Shown here: positions 36,499-45,246 of the stretch, piece after piece | Layout: every line of letters starts with the position of its first letter | Position numbering within the stretch: the first letter of the stretch is position 1 | Assembly (NCBI GenBank): GCA_024742765.1 | Contig: JANSXT010000014.1 | Coordinates: 62,001 to 126,000, forward strand | Length of the DNA stretch: 64,000 bases | Source of the DNA: Phyllobacteriaceae bacterium | GTDB lineage: Bacteria > Pseudomonadota > Alphaproteobacteria > Rhizobiales > Rhizobiaceae | Direction of reading: 5' to 3' | Made by a program: the position numbers and the translations under genes | Notes under the pieces: generated by a model | Database searches by the model: none | What the model was told of the DNA's origin: nothing | Seen by the model: only the letters and a program-made list of their open reading frames with translations

Positions 36499-37944
36499 AT
36501 GTCGAAAGACACCCGCGCCGCGCGCCCCGCAAAAAGCCGAAAAAAGCCCATCACACCGCCGCCGCCGGCCTATATCGACAATCTGCGCGGCGTCGCGGAC
36601 TGGACCGAGGCCGGGCCCTGGCTCGCCGCCCGCTCGATCGAGGACATTGAGTGCATCACGCCTGACCTTGCCGGCGTGCCGCGTGGCAAGATGATGCCCT
36701 CGTCCAAATTCACCTCGAACACGGCGTTGGCGCTGCCATCGGCCCTGTTCCGCCAGACGATCTCGGGCGACTATCCCGAGGAGACCGGCGAATTCCGCTA
36801 CGATCCGCGCGACGGCGACCTGAAATTGATGCCCGATCTCTCAACGCTGTCCGTGGTTCCCTGGGAAAGCGATCCGACTGCGCAGGTGGTCTGTGATCTC
36901 GTCGACCAGCGCACCGGCGAACCCTCCTGGATCACCCCGCGTCAGGTGCTCAAGCGTGTCGTCGATGCCTATGCCGAAAAGGGCTGGAAGCCGGTCGTCG
37001 CGCCGGAGATCGAATTTTATCTGGTCGCCAAGAACACCGATCCGGACTATCCGCTGCAGCCGCCGACGGGCCGCTCCGGCCGGCCGATCGCCGGAGGTCA
37101 GAGCTACTCGATCGCCGGCATCAACGAGTTCGACGAGCTGATCGACGACATCTACCATTTCTGCGAGGCGCAGGGGCTGGAGATCGACACGCTGATCCAT
37201 GAGGAAGGCCCCAGCCAGCTCGAGATCAATCTGCGTCACGGCGATCCGCTGGCGCTCGCCGACCAGGTGTTCCTGTTCAAGCGCACCATCCGTGAAGCCG
37301 CGCTGAAGGCGGACATGTACGCCACCTTCATGGCCAAGCCGATCCAGGGCGCGCCGGGCAATGCGATGCACATCCACCAGTCGGTGGTCGACGCCAAGAC
37401 CGGCAAGAACATTTTCACCGCCGACGAGGGCGGCGAGTCGCCGCTCTTCCGGTCCTTTGTCGGCGGCATGCAGCACTATATGCCCAAGGCGCTGGTGATG
37501 ATCGCGCCCTATGTGAACTCCTACCGGCGCCTGACCCAGTCGATCGCCGCCCCGGTCAACACGGCCTGGGGATACGACAACCGCACGACCGCGTTCCGTA
37601 TTCCCGCCTCCGACGCGCAGGCGCGCCGCGTCGAAAACCGGCTGCCTTCGTCCGACGCCAACCCCTATCTGGCGCTCGCCGCTTCGCTCGCCTGCGGCTA
37701 TCTTGGCATGGTGCACTCGCTGGTGCCGACCGATCCCACGGCGGAAACGGCCAATGAGGGCGAGATCGACCTGCCGCGCGGCCTCCTCGAAGCGGTCTCG
37801 CTGTTTGAGGACGAGCACGCCTTTCACGGCGTCCTGGGCCGCGAATTCATGGCCAATTATGCCGGTGTCAAGCGCGGTGAGTTCGAGACCTTCATGCAGG
37901 TGATCAGCCCGTGGGAGCGGGAATATCTGCTGCTCAATGTGTAA
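36499..37944 (+). CDS. puuA: Glutamine synthetase family protein, gamma-glutamylputrescine synthetase-like
   Basis: Protein of 481 residues with the glutamine synthetase beta-grasp and catalytic domains. Visible are PEIEFYLV (metal-binding Glu), EGPSQLEINLRHG, the GNAMHIHQS ATP/metal loop, and RTTAFRIPASDAQARRVENRLPSSDANPY cut across the active site. A basic/proline-rich start (AKSRKKPITPPPPA) precedes it. Following directly is a FAD oxidase of the PuuB type, so the best call is PuuA-like ligation of glutamate to putrescine or another amine. Substrate remains an inference, since several GlnA-like groups look similar. Confidence 0.82.
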   Translation: MSKDTRAARPAKSRKKPITPPPPAYIDNLRGVADWTEAGPWLAARSIEDIECITPDLAGVPRGKMMPSSKFTSNTALALPSALFRQTISGDYPEETGEFRYDPRDGDLKLMPDLSTLSVVPWESDPTAQVVCDLVDQRTGEPSWITPRQVLKRVVDAYAEKGWKPVVAPEIEFYLVAKNTDPDYPLQPPTGRSGRPIAGGQSYSIAGINEFDELIDDIYHFCEAQGLEIDTLIHEEGPSQLEINLRHGDPLALADQVFLFKRTIREAALKADMYATFMAKPIQGAPGNAMHIHQSVVDAKTGKNIFTADEGGESPLFRSFVGGMQHYMPKALVMIAPYVNSYRRLTQSIAAPVNTAWGYDNRTTAFRIPASDAQARRVENRLPSSDANPYLALAASLACGYLGMVHSLVPTDPTAETANEGEIDLPRGLLEAVSLFEDEHAFHGVLGREFMANYAGVKRGEFETFMQVISPWEREYLLLNV

Positions 37945-37947
37945 GCA

Positions 37948-39243
37948 ATGACCTACCAAAGTCCGATCTCGCCGGGCCTTTCCTGGTATGAGGCCTCGGT
38001 CGGCGACCGGCCCGCTTTTCCGCCGCTCGATGGCGATACATCCGTCGATATCTGCATCGTCGGCGGCGGCTTCACCGGCCTGTCCGCGGCGGCCGAAGCG
38101 GCCCGGCTGGGCGCATCGGTCGTCCTGCTTGACGCGGCGCGCTTTGGCGACGGCGCCTCGGGCCGCAATGGCGGGCAGTTGAACACCGGCCAGCGCTCAT
38201 CGGCCGACGAGCATGAGGAAGAACTCGGCTTCGAGCGCGCCAAGGCGCTGTTCGACATTGCCGAGGAGGCCAAGCAGCACATGCTGGCCTTCACCGAAGA
38301 GAACGGCATCGATATCGACTATACGCAAGGCCATGTCTCGGTCGCCCACAAGGCGCGCTATGTGGACGATTATCGTGCCTATGCCGACACGATGGCCGAG
38401 CGCTTCGGCTATCCGCATCTGCGCTTTCTCGACCGCCAGGAAACGGCGGAGATCGTCGGATCGGAGCGCTATTTCGGCGGCGTCCATGACAGCGGCACGG
38501 GCCATATCCATCCGCTCAAGCTGGTGGTCGGCACCGCGCGGGTGGCCGCGGCGCGCGGCGCGCGCCTGCACGAAAACACGAAAGTCACCGGTCTTTCATC
38601 GATGTCCGGCAAGGTGCGCGTGACGACAGACAAGGGAACCGTCACCGCCGATCGCGTCCTGCTGGCGGTCAATGCCCATGGCGACGACACGCTGGAACCT
38701 GTGATGGCGCGCCATGTCATGCCGATCCGCTCCTTCATCGGCGCGACCGTGCCGCTCGAAGGCAGTGCGGACGAGACGATCCTGCCGGGCCGCGAAAGCG
38801 TCGACGACAGCCGGTTCGTCGTGCGTTATTTTCGGCGGCTCAGGGATGGCCGGCTTCTGTTCGGTGGCCGTGAAGCCTATGGCGGCGAGACGCCGGCCGA
38901 CATCGAAGCGGGTGTGCGCCGCCAGATGGCCGAGGTCTATCCGGCGCTGAAGCATGTCGAGATCACCCATGCCTGGGGCGGTTCGGTCGGCATCACCCTG
39001 CCGCGCCAGCCTTTCGTGCGCGAGGTCATGCCCGGCGTGACCGCCATGGGCGGTTATTCGGGCCACGGCGTCATGCTGTCGAACTTCACCGGCAAGATGT
39101 GGGCCGAGGCTGTGGCCGGCAATCGCGACCGGCTGAACCTGTTCCGCGACCTCAAAGTGCCGCCCTTTCCCGGCGGAAGACGCTTCCGTAAGCCACTGCT
39201 GACGCTTGCGCTGACCTGGTATGCGATGCTGGACCGGTTGTGA
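37948..39243 (+). CDS. puuB: FAD-dependent amine oxidase, gamma-glutamylputrescine oxidase-like
   Basis: Protein of 431 residues, DAO family. The dinucleotide-binding fold DICIVGGGFTGLSAAAEA (34-51) is near the N-terminus, followed by GASGRNGGQLNTGQ (flavin contact), and near the C-terminus VTAMGGYSGHGVMLS, which closes the FAD site. The gene starts three bases after the puuA-like stop. It would oxidise gamma-glutamyl-amines to the aldehyde with hydrogen peroxide release. Assignment rests on the PuuA-like partner and overall pattern. Confidence 0.83.
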   Translation: MTYQSPISPGLSWYEASVGDRPAFPPLDGDTSVDICIVGGGFTGLSAAAEAARLGASVVLLDAARFGDGASGRNGGQLNTGQRSSADEHEEELGFERAKALFDIAEEAKQHMLAFTEENGIDIDYTQGHVSVAHKARYVDDYRAYADTMAERFGYPHLRFLDRQETAEIVGSERYFGGVHDSGTGHIHPLKLVVGTARVAAARGARLHENTKVTGLSSMSGKVRVTTDKGTVTADRVLLAVNAHGDDTLEPVMARHVMPIRSFIGATVPLEGSADETILPGRESVDDSRFVVRYFRRLRDGRLLFGGREAYGGETPADIEAGVRRQMAEVYPALKHVEITHAWGGSVGITLPRQPFVREVMPGVTAMGGYSGHGVMLSNFTGKMWAEAVAGNRDRLNLFRDLKVPPFPGGRRFRKPLLTLALTWYAMLDRL

Positions 39244-39278
39244 TCCGTCCCGCCTTCATCGCCGCTTTTTGACGGAAA

Positions 39279-40865
39279 TCAGCCGGCTTTCTGTGCCGCG
39301 AGCAATTTGGTTACTTCGGCCACCAGATCGCCTTCGGCCACCTCGAACTGGCCGGGGCGGGCGGCGCGGTATGCTTCGTTCGATTCGATGGCGGCGGCCT
39401 CCTTGCGGCCCTCGATCATATCCTTGATCTGGACGATGCCGCGTTCGCGCTCGTCGGAGCCCTGGATGATCGCGACGGGGCAGCCGCGCCGGTCGGCATA
39501 GCGGAGCTGGTTGCCGAACTTTTTCCAGTTGCCCTGATACATTTCGGCGCGGATGCCGGCTTCGCGCAGGCTCTGCGTCATTTTCTGGTAACGCCCAAGC
39601 GCCTCGGTGTCGCCATCCATGACCGTCACCAGCACCGGCGCGACCATCTCGTCCGTGCCGAGCTTGCCGAGGTTCTTGAGCGCGGTCATCAGGCGCGAGA
39701 CGCCAATGGAAAAGCCGGTGGCCGGCACGTCCTGGCCCGTGAAGCGCTTGACGAGCCCGTCATAGCGGCCGCCACCGCCGACCGAGCCGAACTGCACCGT
39801 CTCGCCCTTCTCGTTGGTGACGTCGAAAAGAAGCTCGGCCTCATAGACGGGGCCGGTGTAATATTCGAGTCCACGGACAACAGAGGGGTCGATGCGGATG
39901 CGGTCGGGGCCGTAACCGCACTCGGTGAAGAGACGGTACATCACCTTAAGCTCTGTTGCGCCTAGACCTGCTGAGGTCGGTTCAGCATCGAACTTGTCTT
40001 CATTCAACTCGAAGAAGATGCGCATTCTCTCATTATAAAGATATTCATCATCATCGGCGCGCGACCAATCCACATCCATGCTGGATCGCATGACATTTGT
40101 GGTTGATTGGTCCATTACTATCTGTTGAATCACCAAGCCAACTTGTTGCTCATCCAACCCTGCCCCCGGCGTGAAGTCCCCGCTCTCATCCTCGCGGCCC
40201 TCACCCAGCAGTCGGCGCACGCCTTCAATGCCCAGCCGGTCCAGCTTGTCGATGGCGCGGAGAACCGTCAGGCGCTTGCCGGCATTCTCCTCTCCGCCGA
40301 GGCCGATGGCCTCCATCACCCCGTCGAGCACCTTGCGGTTGTTGACGCGGATCACATAGTCGCCGCGCGCAATCCCCAGCGCCTCCATCGTGTCGGCCAT
40401 CATCATCGCCATTTCGGCGTCGGCCTGCACACCGGGCGCGCCGACCGTGTCGGCATCGAACTGCATGAACTGGCGGAAGCGCCCCGGCCCCGGCTTTTCA
40501 TTGCGGAACACCCAACCCTGTCGGTAGGTGCGGTAGGGCAGCGCGATCTCGTTGATGTTCTGAGCCACATGGCGGGCGAGAGGCGCGGTCAGATCATAGC
40601 GCAGGCTCATCCACTGCTCGTCATCGTCCTGCAGCGAGAAGACGCCCTCATTGGGCCGGTCCTGATCGGGCAGGAACTTGCCGAGCGCATCGGTATATTC
40701 AAACGCCGGCGTCTCGACCGGATCAAAGCCGTAGCGCTCGAACACGGCGCGGATCTTCGTCACCATTTCGTCCGTCGCGCGGACGTCGCTGGCGGAACGG
40801 TCAGCGAAACCGCGCGGCAGGCGCGCCTTCAGCTTTTGCGGCTTCTTGCTCTTCTTGTCGGACAT
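39279..40865 (-). CDS. hisS: Histidyl-tRNA synthetase with divergent insertion region
   Basis: Protein of 528 residues, class II synthetase: N-terminal RLPRGFADR, motif 2 [18 protein letters not shown] near 125-142, the histidine-specific [16 protein letters not shown] near 329-344, and an anticodon-binding C-terminal domain ([18 protein letters not shown]). It charges tRNA-His. Residues of roughly 240-308 are encoded by a stretch of about 46% GC (39961-40140 by my count) with codons rare in the neighbours (ATA, GTA, AGA, CTA). The frame is intact. Length is above the usual 420-510 for the family. Confidence 0.93.
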   Translation of the reverse strand: MSDKKSKKPQKLKARLPRGFADRSASDVRATDEMVTKIRAVFERYGFDPVETPAFEYTDALGKFLPDQDRPNEGVFSLQDDDEQWMSLRYDLTAPLARHVAQNINEIALPYRTYRQGWVFRNEKPGPGRFRQFMQFDADTVGAPGVQADAEMAMMMADTMEALGIARGDYVIRVNNRKVLDGVMEAIGLGGEENAGKRLTVLRAIDKLDRLGIEGVRRLLGEGREDESGDFTPGAGLDEQQVGLVIQQIVMDQSTTNVMRSSMDVDWSRADDDEYLYNERMRIFFELNEDKFDAEPTSAGLGATELKVMYRLFTECGYGPDRIRIDPSVVRGLEYYTGPVYEAELLFDVTNEKGETVQFGSVGGGGRYDGLVKRFTGQDVPATGFSIGVSRLMTALKNLGKLGTDEMVAPVLVTVMDGDTEALGRYQKMTQSLREAGIRAEMYQGNWKKFGNQLRYADRRGCPVAIIQGSDERERGIVQIKDMIEGRKEAAAIESNEAYRAARPGQFEVAEGDLVAEVTKLLAAQKAG

Positions 40866-40879
40866 GGGAACCGGTCTTG

Positions 40880-40902
40880 AAAAATCGCGCCCAATTGGCG
40901 CG
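40880..40902 (-). terminator. Terminator-like hairpin in hisS leader
   Basis: On the minus strand CGCGCC, a five-base loop (AATTG), GGCGCG is followed by ATTTTT, ending 14 bases before the hisS ATG. A further hairpin GCGGTA/TACCGC lies upstream at 40919-40934. It could be an attenuator, but the stem is short; no leader peptide or T-box pattern was found. Confidence 0.25.
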
Positions 40903-41009
40903 CGCCTTCCCTAAACGAGCGGTAATTCTACCGCAAGGCGGTGCACCGTTCACGGCCAGCACCTGTCTTTGTGAGACGACGCCGGCAGCGGCTGTGCTAA
41001 GGCGCGGCG

Positions 41010-41891
41010 ATGCGCCTTTTTCTTCTCACCGCCCTGACCATGACCGCCTTTGCCGCCAATTCCGTCTTTGCGCGGCTGGCGCTGGGCGATGGCGCGATGG
41101 ACCCGGCCAGCTACACGCTGATCCGCATCCTTGCGGGCGCGCTGATGCTGGTGCTGCTGGTCGGCCTTGGCGCGCGCGGTCGGGGCCGCATGCGCAGCGC
41201 CGGCTCGCTTGCTTCCGCGCTTGCCCTGTTCGGCTATGCGGCCGGCTTTTCTTACGCCTATGTGGCGCTGGAAACCGGCATTGGCGCGCTCATCCTATTT
41301 GCCTGCGTGCAGGCGACGATGATCGGCTGGGCCGTGGCGCGGGGTGACCGGCCCCTGCCGCTCGAATGGCTCGGCCTGATCGCCGCCTTTGCTGCCTTCA
41401 TCTGGCTGGTGTCGCCGGGGCTGGCGGCGCCCGATCCGCTGGGCGCCGTTCTGATGGCCGGTGCCGGCATCGCCTGGGGCATCTATTCGCTGCGTGGACG
41501 CGGCGTCGGCGATCCGCTGGCCGGCACGGCGGGCGCCTTCGTCCTCGCCGCGCCGCTCGGCATCGCGCTCGCCCTTGTCGGATTGGCCGGCCTTGCGGCC
41601 AGCCCGTTCGGCGTTGTCATGGCCGTCGCGTCAGGGGCGCTGGCATCGGGCCTTGGCTATGCGCTTTGGTATCGCGTGCTCGGATCGCTGACCGCGACGC
41701 AGGCCGGCATCGTGCAGCTCACCGTGCCAGTGATCGCCGCGCTCGGCGGCATCCTGTTTTTGGGCGAACCGCTGACATTGCGCTTCGCCCTTGCCTCGAT
41801 CGTCATACTGGGCGGCGTTGCCGTCGCCATCATCGCGCGCGGAAAGCGCGCGCGATCACCGGCCGCCGCTGTCAAACGGACGGGTCAGTAA
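41010..41891 (+). CDS. DMT superfamily transporter (EamA)
   Basis: Protein of 293 residues with ten transmembrane helices, opening directly with a membrane helix ([24 protein letters not shown]). The EamA repeat is seen in both halves ([13 protein letters not shown] and [25 protein letters not shown]). A basic tail follows the last helix. It is an exporter of unknown substrate and belongs to a different subgroup from the transporter at 32307. It overlaps the convergent BA14K gene by seven bases. Confidence 0.87.
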   Translation: MRLFLLTALTMTAFAANSVFARLALGDGAMDPASYTLIRILAGALMLVLLVGLGARGRGRMRSAGSLASALALFGYAAGFSYAYVALETGIGALILFACVQATMIGWAVARGDRPLPLEWLGLIAAFAAFIWLVSPGLAAPDPLGAVLMAGAGIAWGIYSLRGRGVGDPLAGTAGAFVLAAPLGIALALVGLAGLAASPFGVVMAVASGALASGLGYALWYRVLGSLTATQAGIVQLTVPVIAALGGILFLGEPLTLRFALASIVILGGVAVAIIARGKRARSPAAAVKRTGQ

Positions 41892-42358
41892 TAGGGCGAC
41901 ACGCATGGCCGGCGCGGACCATGATAGGGCTGGAACGTGTTGTCGCGCAGCCTGTAGGACCGGTAGCGATGCTGACACCATTGCTTGTGCGCATGGCTCA
42001 GCCGGATGATGCGCGGATGCACGGCACGCGGCGGGTGATAGGGCTGCACCGGAATGTAGCGGTAGCGCGGGACCACCACCACGAAGGCGCGGTGCGGGAA
42101 CCAGTAGCCGTGATGACGGCGATAGCCGTGGCGATAGCGGTGAAAGCCGCGATGGCCGTTATAGTAGACATGGCCGCCGCGCCAGTGAATGCCGACGCGG
42201 ACATGGCCGCGATTGCCGACATGGATGATGTCGGACGACCCGGCGGCCAGCGCGTCGGCGGTCAGTTTCGGCGCCGGCATGGCGCTGGCTGATGGCGTCA
42301 GGGCCAGCCCCGCGGCCACGGCCATGGCCGCCGCGATTGCGATCTGCCTGAGTTTCAT
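41885..42358 (-). CDS. BA14K family secreted protein
   Basis: Protein of 157 residues. A cleavable signal peptide (1-26, ending ASA) is followed by a His/Tyr/Arg/Gly-rich region with repeats such as YHRGF and YRYIP. The C-terminal BA14K motif is [20 protein letters not shown] with a second cysteine in [10 protein letters not shown]14K proteins are small Rhizobiales surface or periplasmic proteins, known as immunoreactive and lectin-like in Brucella. A one-mismatch CtrA-like box lies 37-52 bases upstream. It is convergent with the DMT gene. Confidence 0.85.
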   Translation of the reverse strand: MKLRQIAIAAAMAVAAGLALTPSASAMPAPKLTADALAAGSSDIIHVGNRGHVRVGIHWRGGHVYYNGHRGFHRYRHGYRRHHGYWFPHRAFVVVVPRYRYIPVQPYHPPRAVHPRIIRLSHAHKQWCQHRYRSYRLRDNTFQPYHGPRRPCVSPYY

Positions 42359-42394
42359 CGGAACACTCCCGTGATGGTTTGCGGTCCCTACGCG

Positions 42395-42410
42395 GTTAAT
42401 AAAGCATGAA
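42395..42410 (-). promoter_or_regulatory. CtrA-like box upstream of BA14K gene (one mismatch)
   Basis: On the minus strand TTCA, seven bases, TTAAC, one base away from TTAA-N7-TTAAC. It lies in the 105-base gap between the DUF1801 gene and the BA14K gene, at the distance expected for a promoter element. Confidence 0.3.
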
Positions 42411-42463
42411 TCCCGACACAGTACAAAGAGACAAGGTGCGGCATGATTGTGTGGTTAATGCCG

Positions 42464-42817
42464 TCAAGCGCGCCCGCTTTTCTTTTTGCGCCGATGATAG
42501 GTGAGCGCCAGCGCGATGCAGTGCCGGATAGCGGCCTCGTCGACCGGTTCGCCGGCGGGCAGCACGATCGCGCGGTTGCCCTCGAAGGTGAGCGTGTCGC
42601 CATAAAGGTCACGGAATTCGTCGACCAGCCCGGTATGGCAGATGAACATCAACGCTTCGTCGCCGTTTGGCCGGGCCTGGATGCGCACCGAACTGCCGAT
42701 GCGCGGCTTGGACGGTGTGAAGCTCGGCTCGCCCCATTTGACGCTTTCGGCCAGTTCGCAAACGGCTTCGGTCTCCGCCGCCGCCTCAAGGATCAGCCTG
42801 CGCGCGCGCCCGCTCAT
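42464..42817 (-). CDS. DUF1801 domain protein
   Basis: Protein of 117 residues with the DUF1801 (YdhG-like) pattern: an N-terminal helix (RRLILEAAAET), ESVKWGEPSFTPSKPRIG, then FICHTGLVDEFRDLYG. The basic end is KKKSGRA. Small cytoplasmic fold related to frataxin-like/iron-handling proteins in some members; no function is proven. Its ATG overlaps the tag stop by four bases, so it is co-translated with tag. Confidence 0.85.
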   Translation of the reverse strand: MSGRARRLILEAAAETEAVCELAESVKWGEPSFTPSKPRIGSSVRIQARPNGDEALMFICHTGLVDEFRDLYGDTLTFEGNRAIVLPAGEPVDEAAIRHCIALALTYHRRKKKSGRA

Positions 42818-43455
42818 GGCCGCACGAACGCGGCACGGGCCGCCTCGACGATCGGGCGGCAATGGCAGCCCTCCAAATGGTCGTTCACCAGGCCCATCGC
42901 CTGCATGAAGGCATAGACGGTCGTCGGCCCGACAAAGGACCATCCACGCTTTTTCAGTTCCTTGGAGATCGCCGTCGACGTGGGCGTCTTGGTCATGGCG
43001 GTCAGCGCCGGATAGTCGGCGACTTCGGGCCGCTCCTCCGGTCCGGGCTCATGCGCCCAGAAGAACGCGGCAAGCGAGCCGAATTCGTCGCGCATCGCGC
43101 GGGCCCGTTTGGCGTTGTTGATGGTTGAGACGATCTTGCCCCGGTGGCGGACGATGCCTGCATCGCCCAGAAGGCGCTCAATGTCCGCGTCACCGAACTC
43201 GGCCACCGTGTCGAAGTCGAAACCCGCAAAGGCGGCGCGGAAATTGTCGCGCTTCCTGAGGATCGTCAGCCAGGAAAGGCCCGACTGAAAGCCTTCAAGG
43301 CAGATTTTCTCGAACAGGCGCTTGTCGTCACCGACGGGCATGCCCCATTCGGTGTCGTGATAGGCGATATAGTCGGGCTTGCCGCCATGCCACCAGCAGC
43401 GGACCTTGCCGTCCTCGCCGCGCACCAGCCCTTCAGGCAATGGATCGTCCGTCAT
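42814..43455 (-). CDS. tag: DNA-3-methyladenine glycosylase I
   Basis: Protein of 213 residues that removes 3-methyladenine from alkylated DNA. It shows Cys20 in VRCWW, YHDTEWG (32-38), FEKICLEGFQSGLSWLTILRKR, and the C-terminal zinc pair in NDHLEGCHC (HxxxC), matching the zinc ligands of E. coli Tag. The helix-hairpin-helix region is RHRGKIVSTINNAK. Slightly longer than the usual 185-200 residues through a short C-terminal tail. Forms a two-gene operon with DUF1801. Confidence 0.95.
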   Translation of the reverse strand: MTDDPLPEGLVRGEDGKVRCWWHGGKPDYIAYHDTEWGMPVGDDKRLFEKICLEGFQSGLSWLTILRKRDNFRAAFAGFDFDTVAEFGDADIERLLGDAGIVRHRGKIVSTINNAKRARAMRDEFGSLAAFFWAHEPGPEERPEVADYPALTAMTKTPTSTAISKELKKRGWSFVGPTTVYAFMQAMGLVNDHLEGCHCRPIVEAARAAFVRP

Positions 43456-43648
43456 TAACCGTGTCCCTTAAGGTGCCATTCACCACCGCCGACAACGCGC
43501 CGCTAACCTTGCCAATCGGTTTCCGGCGCATGGCGCATTTTATGAAGCCCCGTTCATATTTTGATTGGCGCGCGGAGTCATGGTCAATGGCGAAGGCTCC
43601 TGACAGCACTGTCCGGAACCATCGGCGAAACAGTTGCGAGTACGACCG

Positions 43649-44398
43649 ATGACGACCATCACAAAAGGCGCGGCGGCCCTGGCCGTTGCGGCAGCCCTCC
43701 TCATCGCCGGGCAGGCACAGGCCAATGACCGCTATGCCACGCCGCCGCCGATCGTCCTCAGCCCCGATCTCAGCCAGCCATGGGTGATGCAGTTGCAGAA
43801 CCCGCGCGCGCAGGGCGTCCGCGCTTCGGCGCCACGCGTCGTCACCCGCCGCCCGGCAGGCGAGCGCCGCGTCTATCAGCGGCAAGGCCGCCAGCAGCAG
43901 GCCGCGCTGTCACAGCCCGCGCAGCCGCAGGTTCGCGGTCTCGATCCGGTCTATCTGCCGCAGACGGTGGCCTATCATGGCGGCGAGCCGGCCGGCACGA
44001 TCATCATCGAAACGACCGACCGTTTCCTCTATCTGGTCAATGGCGACGGGACGGCCAAGCGCTATGGCGTCGGCGTCGGCAAGCAGGGGTTCGAATGGCG
44101 CGGTTCGGAGCGCATCACCCGCAAGGCCGAATGGCCGAGCTGGCGGCCGCCGGCGGAGATGATCGCCCGCGAGGCGCGCAAGGGCCGGCATCTGCCGACC
44201 TTCATGGAAGGCGGCCCGCAGAACCCGCTGGGCGCCCGGGCGCTCTATCTGGGCTCGACGCTCTACCGCATCCACGGCACCAACCAGCCCTGGACGATCG
44301 GGCAGGCGGTGTCGTCGGGCTGCATCCGGATGCGCAACGAGGACGTCAAGGATCTCTATGCGCGGGTCAATGTCGGCGCCAATGTGATCGTGCGCTGA
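43649..44398 (+). CDS. L,D-transpeptidase (YkuD family)
   Basis: Protein of 249 residues. The signal peptide runs to about residue 25 (GQAQA). A Gln/Arg-rich linker (about 60-95) leads to a YkuD catalytic domain with His209 in HGTNQPW and Cys225 in SSGCIRM, the HXX14-17 SXGC(I)R pattern. Periplasmic enzyme that crosslinks peptidoglycan through meso-DAP or attaches outer-membrane proteins to it, as Rhizobiales enzymes of this family do. The ATG at 43649 follows the 193-base gap 43456-43648, which shows no gene. Confidence 0.92.
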   Translation: MTTITKGAAALAVAAALLIAGQAQANDRYATPPPIVLSPDLSQPWVMQLQNPRAQGVRASAPRVVTRRPAGERRVYQRQGRQQQAALSQPAQPQVRGLDPVYLPQTVAYHGGEPAGTIIIETTDRFLYLVNGDGTAKRYGVGVGKQGFEWRGSERITRKAEWPSWRPPAEMIAREARKGRHLPTFMEGGPQNPLGARALYLGSTLYRIHGTNQPWTIGQAVSSGCIRMRNEDVKDLYARVNVGANVIVR

Positions 44399-44496
44399 CA
44401 CCGTTTCGGTTACTCTTTTGGACGCAGGCGCACAGAAAAGGATTGGCTGACGCCGCCGCGTGCATTAATGACAGGTCTTGAAGGAACGGGACCATC

Positions 44497-45153
44497 ATGA
44501 CACGCACGACCCTTCTCGCCGCGGCCTTCCTCGCCTCGTCCACGGCCATCGCATCGGCCGAGTTCCAGTTTTCCGCCTATGGCGGCTGGCAGACCGCGCC
44601 GCACAGCCTGGTGACGGTCACCGGCATCGGCGCGGAGAGCTTCAACGCGGGCTGGGATGGCAAGTCGTTCGAGATGCCGCCCTATTACGGCCTGCGAGGC
44701 ACCTACTGGCTCGAGCGGTTCGACATGCCGAAATGGGGCGTGTCGCTCGATTTCACCCATGCCAAGGTCTATGCGGACGCGGCGACCTTTCCGAAGACCG
44801 ACAATTGGACCCGGTTCGAATTCTCCGACGGGATCAACATTCTGACCGTCAACGCGATGCGCCGTTTCGATCGCTGGAACGGGTTCGAGCCCTATGTCGG
44901 CGTCGGCGCCGGCCTATCGATCCCGCATGTTGAGGTGACCCGGCCCGAGGGCACGACCTTCAACTATCAGGTGGGCGGCGCAGCTTTCCAGGCCCAGGTC
45001 GGCGCCAACTATTACATCAATGACTGGCTGTCGGTGTTCGGCGAATATCAGTTCAACTATGCGATGAATAATCTGACGCTGACCGAGGGCGCCAAGCTGG
45101 AAACCAACATCATCCTGAACGCGTTCGTCGCCGGCGTTTCGGTGCATTTCTGA
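44497..45153 (+). CDS. Outer-membrane beta-barrel protein, lipid A oxidase (LpxQ)-like
   Basis: Protein of 218 residues with a signal peptide of 21 residues (ending ASA), alternating beta-strand pattern throughout and a C-terminal Phe (VSVHF), as in outer-membrane barrels. The mature start EFQFSAYGGWQTAPHS, the GWDGKSFEMPPYYG segment and LDFTHAKVYAD match rhizobial LpxQ, which oxidises the proximal glucosamine of lipid A to 2-aminogluconate. The match is from memory of the family, so the enzymatic call is moderate. A single gene with its own 98-base upstream gap. Confidence 0.72.
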   Translation: MTRTTLLAAAFLASSTAIASAEFQFSAYGGWQTAPHSLVTVTGIGAESFNAGWDGKSFEMPPYYGLRGTYWLERFDMPKWGVSLDFTHAKVYADAATFPKTDNWTRFEFSDGINILTVNAMRRFDRWNGFEPYVGVGAGLSIPHVEVTRPEGTTFNYQVGGAAFQAQVGANYYINDWLSVFGEYQFNYAMNNLTLTEGAKLETNIILNAFVAGVSVHF

Positions 45154-45246
45154 CCGCGCAACGACCGAACCCCCGATGCGCACGGCGCTTGCGGCGCACC
45201 CTTGATCCGTGACATGAGACCGACCTGACCAAGGGGGAGGTCTTGC

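Noticed and set aside
42395-42463. Possible small gene in the gap upstream of the BA14K gene
   Set aside because: No frame with a ribosome site and plausible composition; only the CtrA-like box is supportable.
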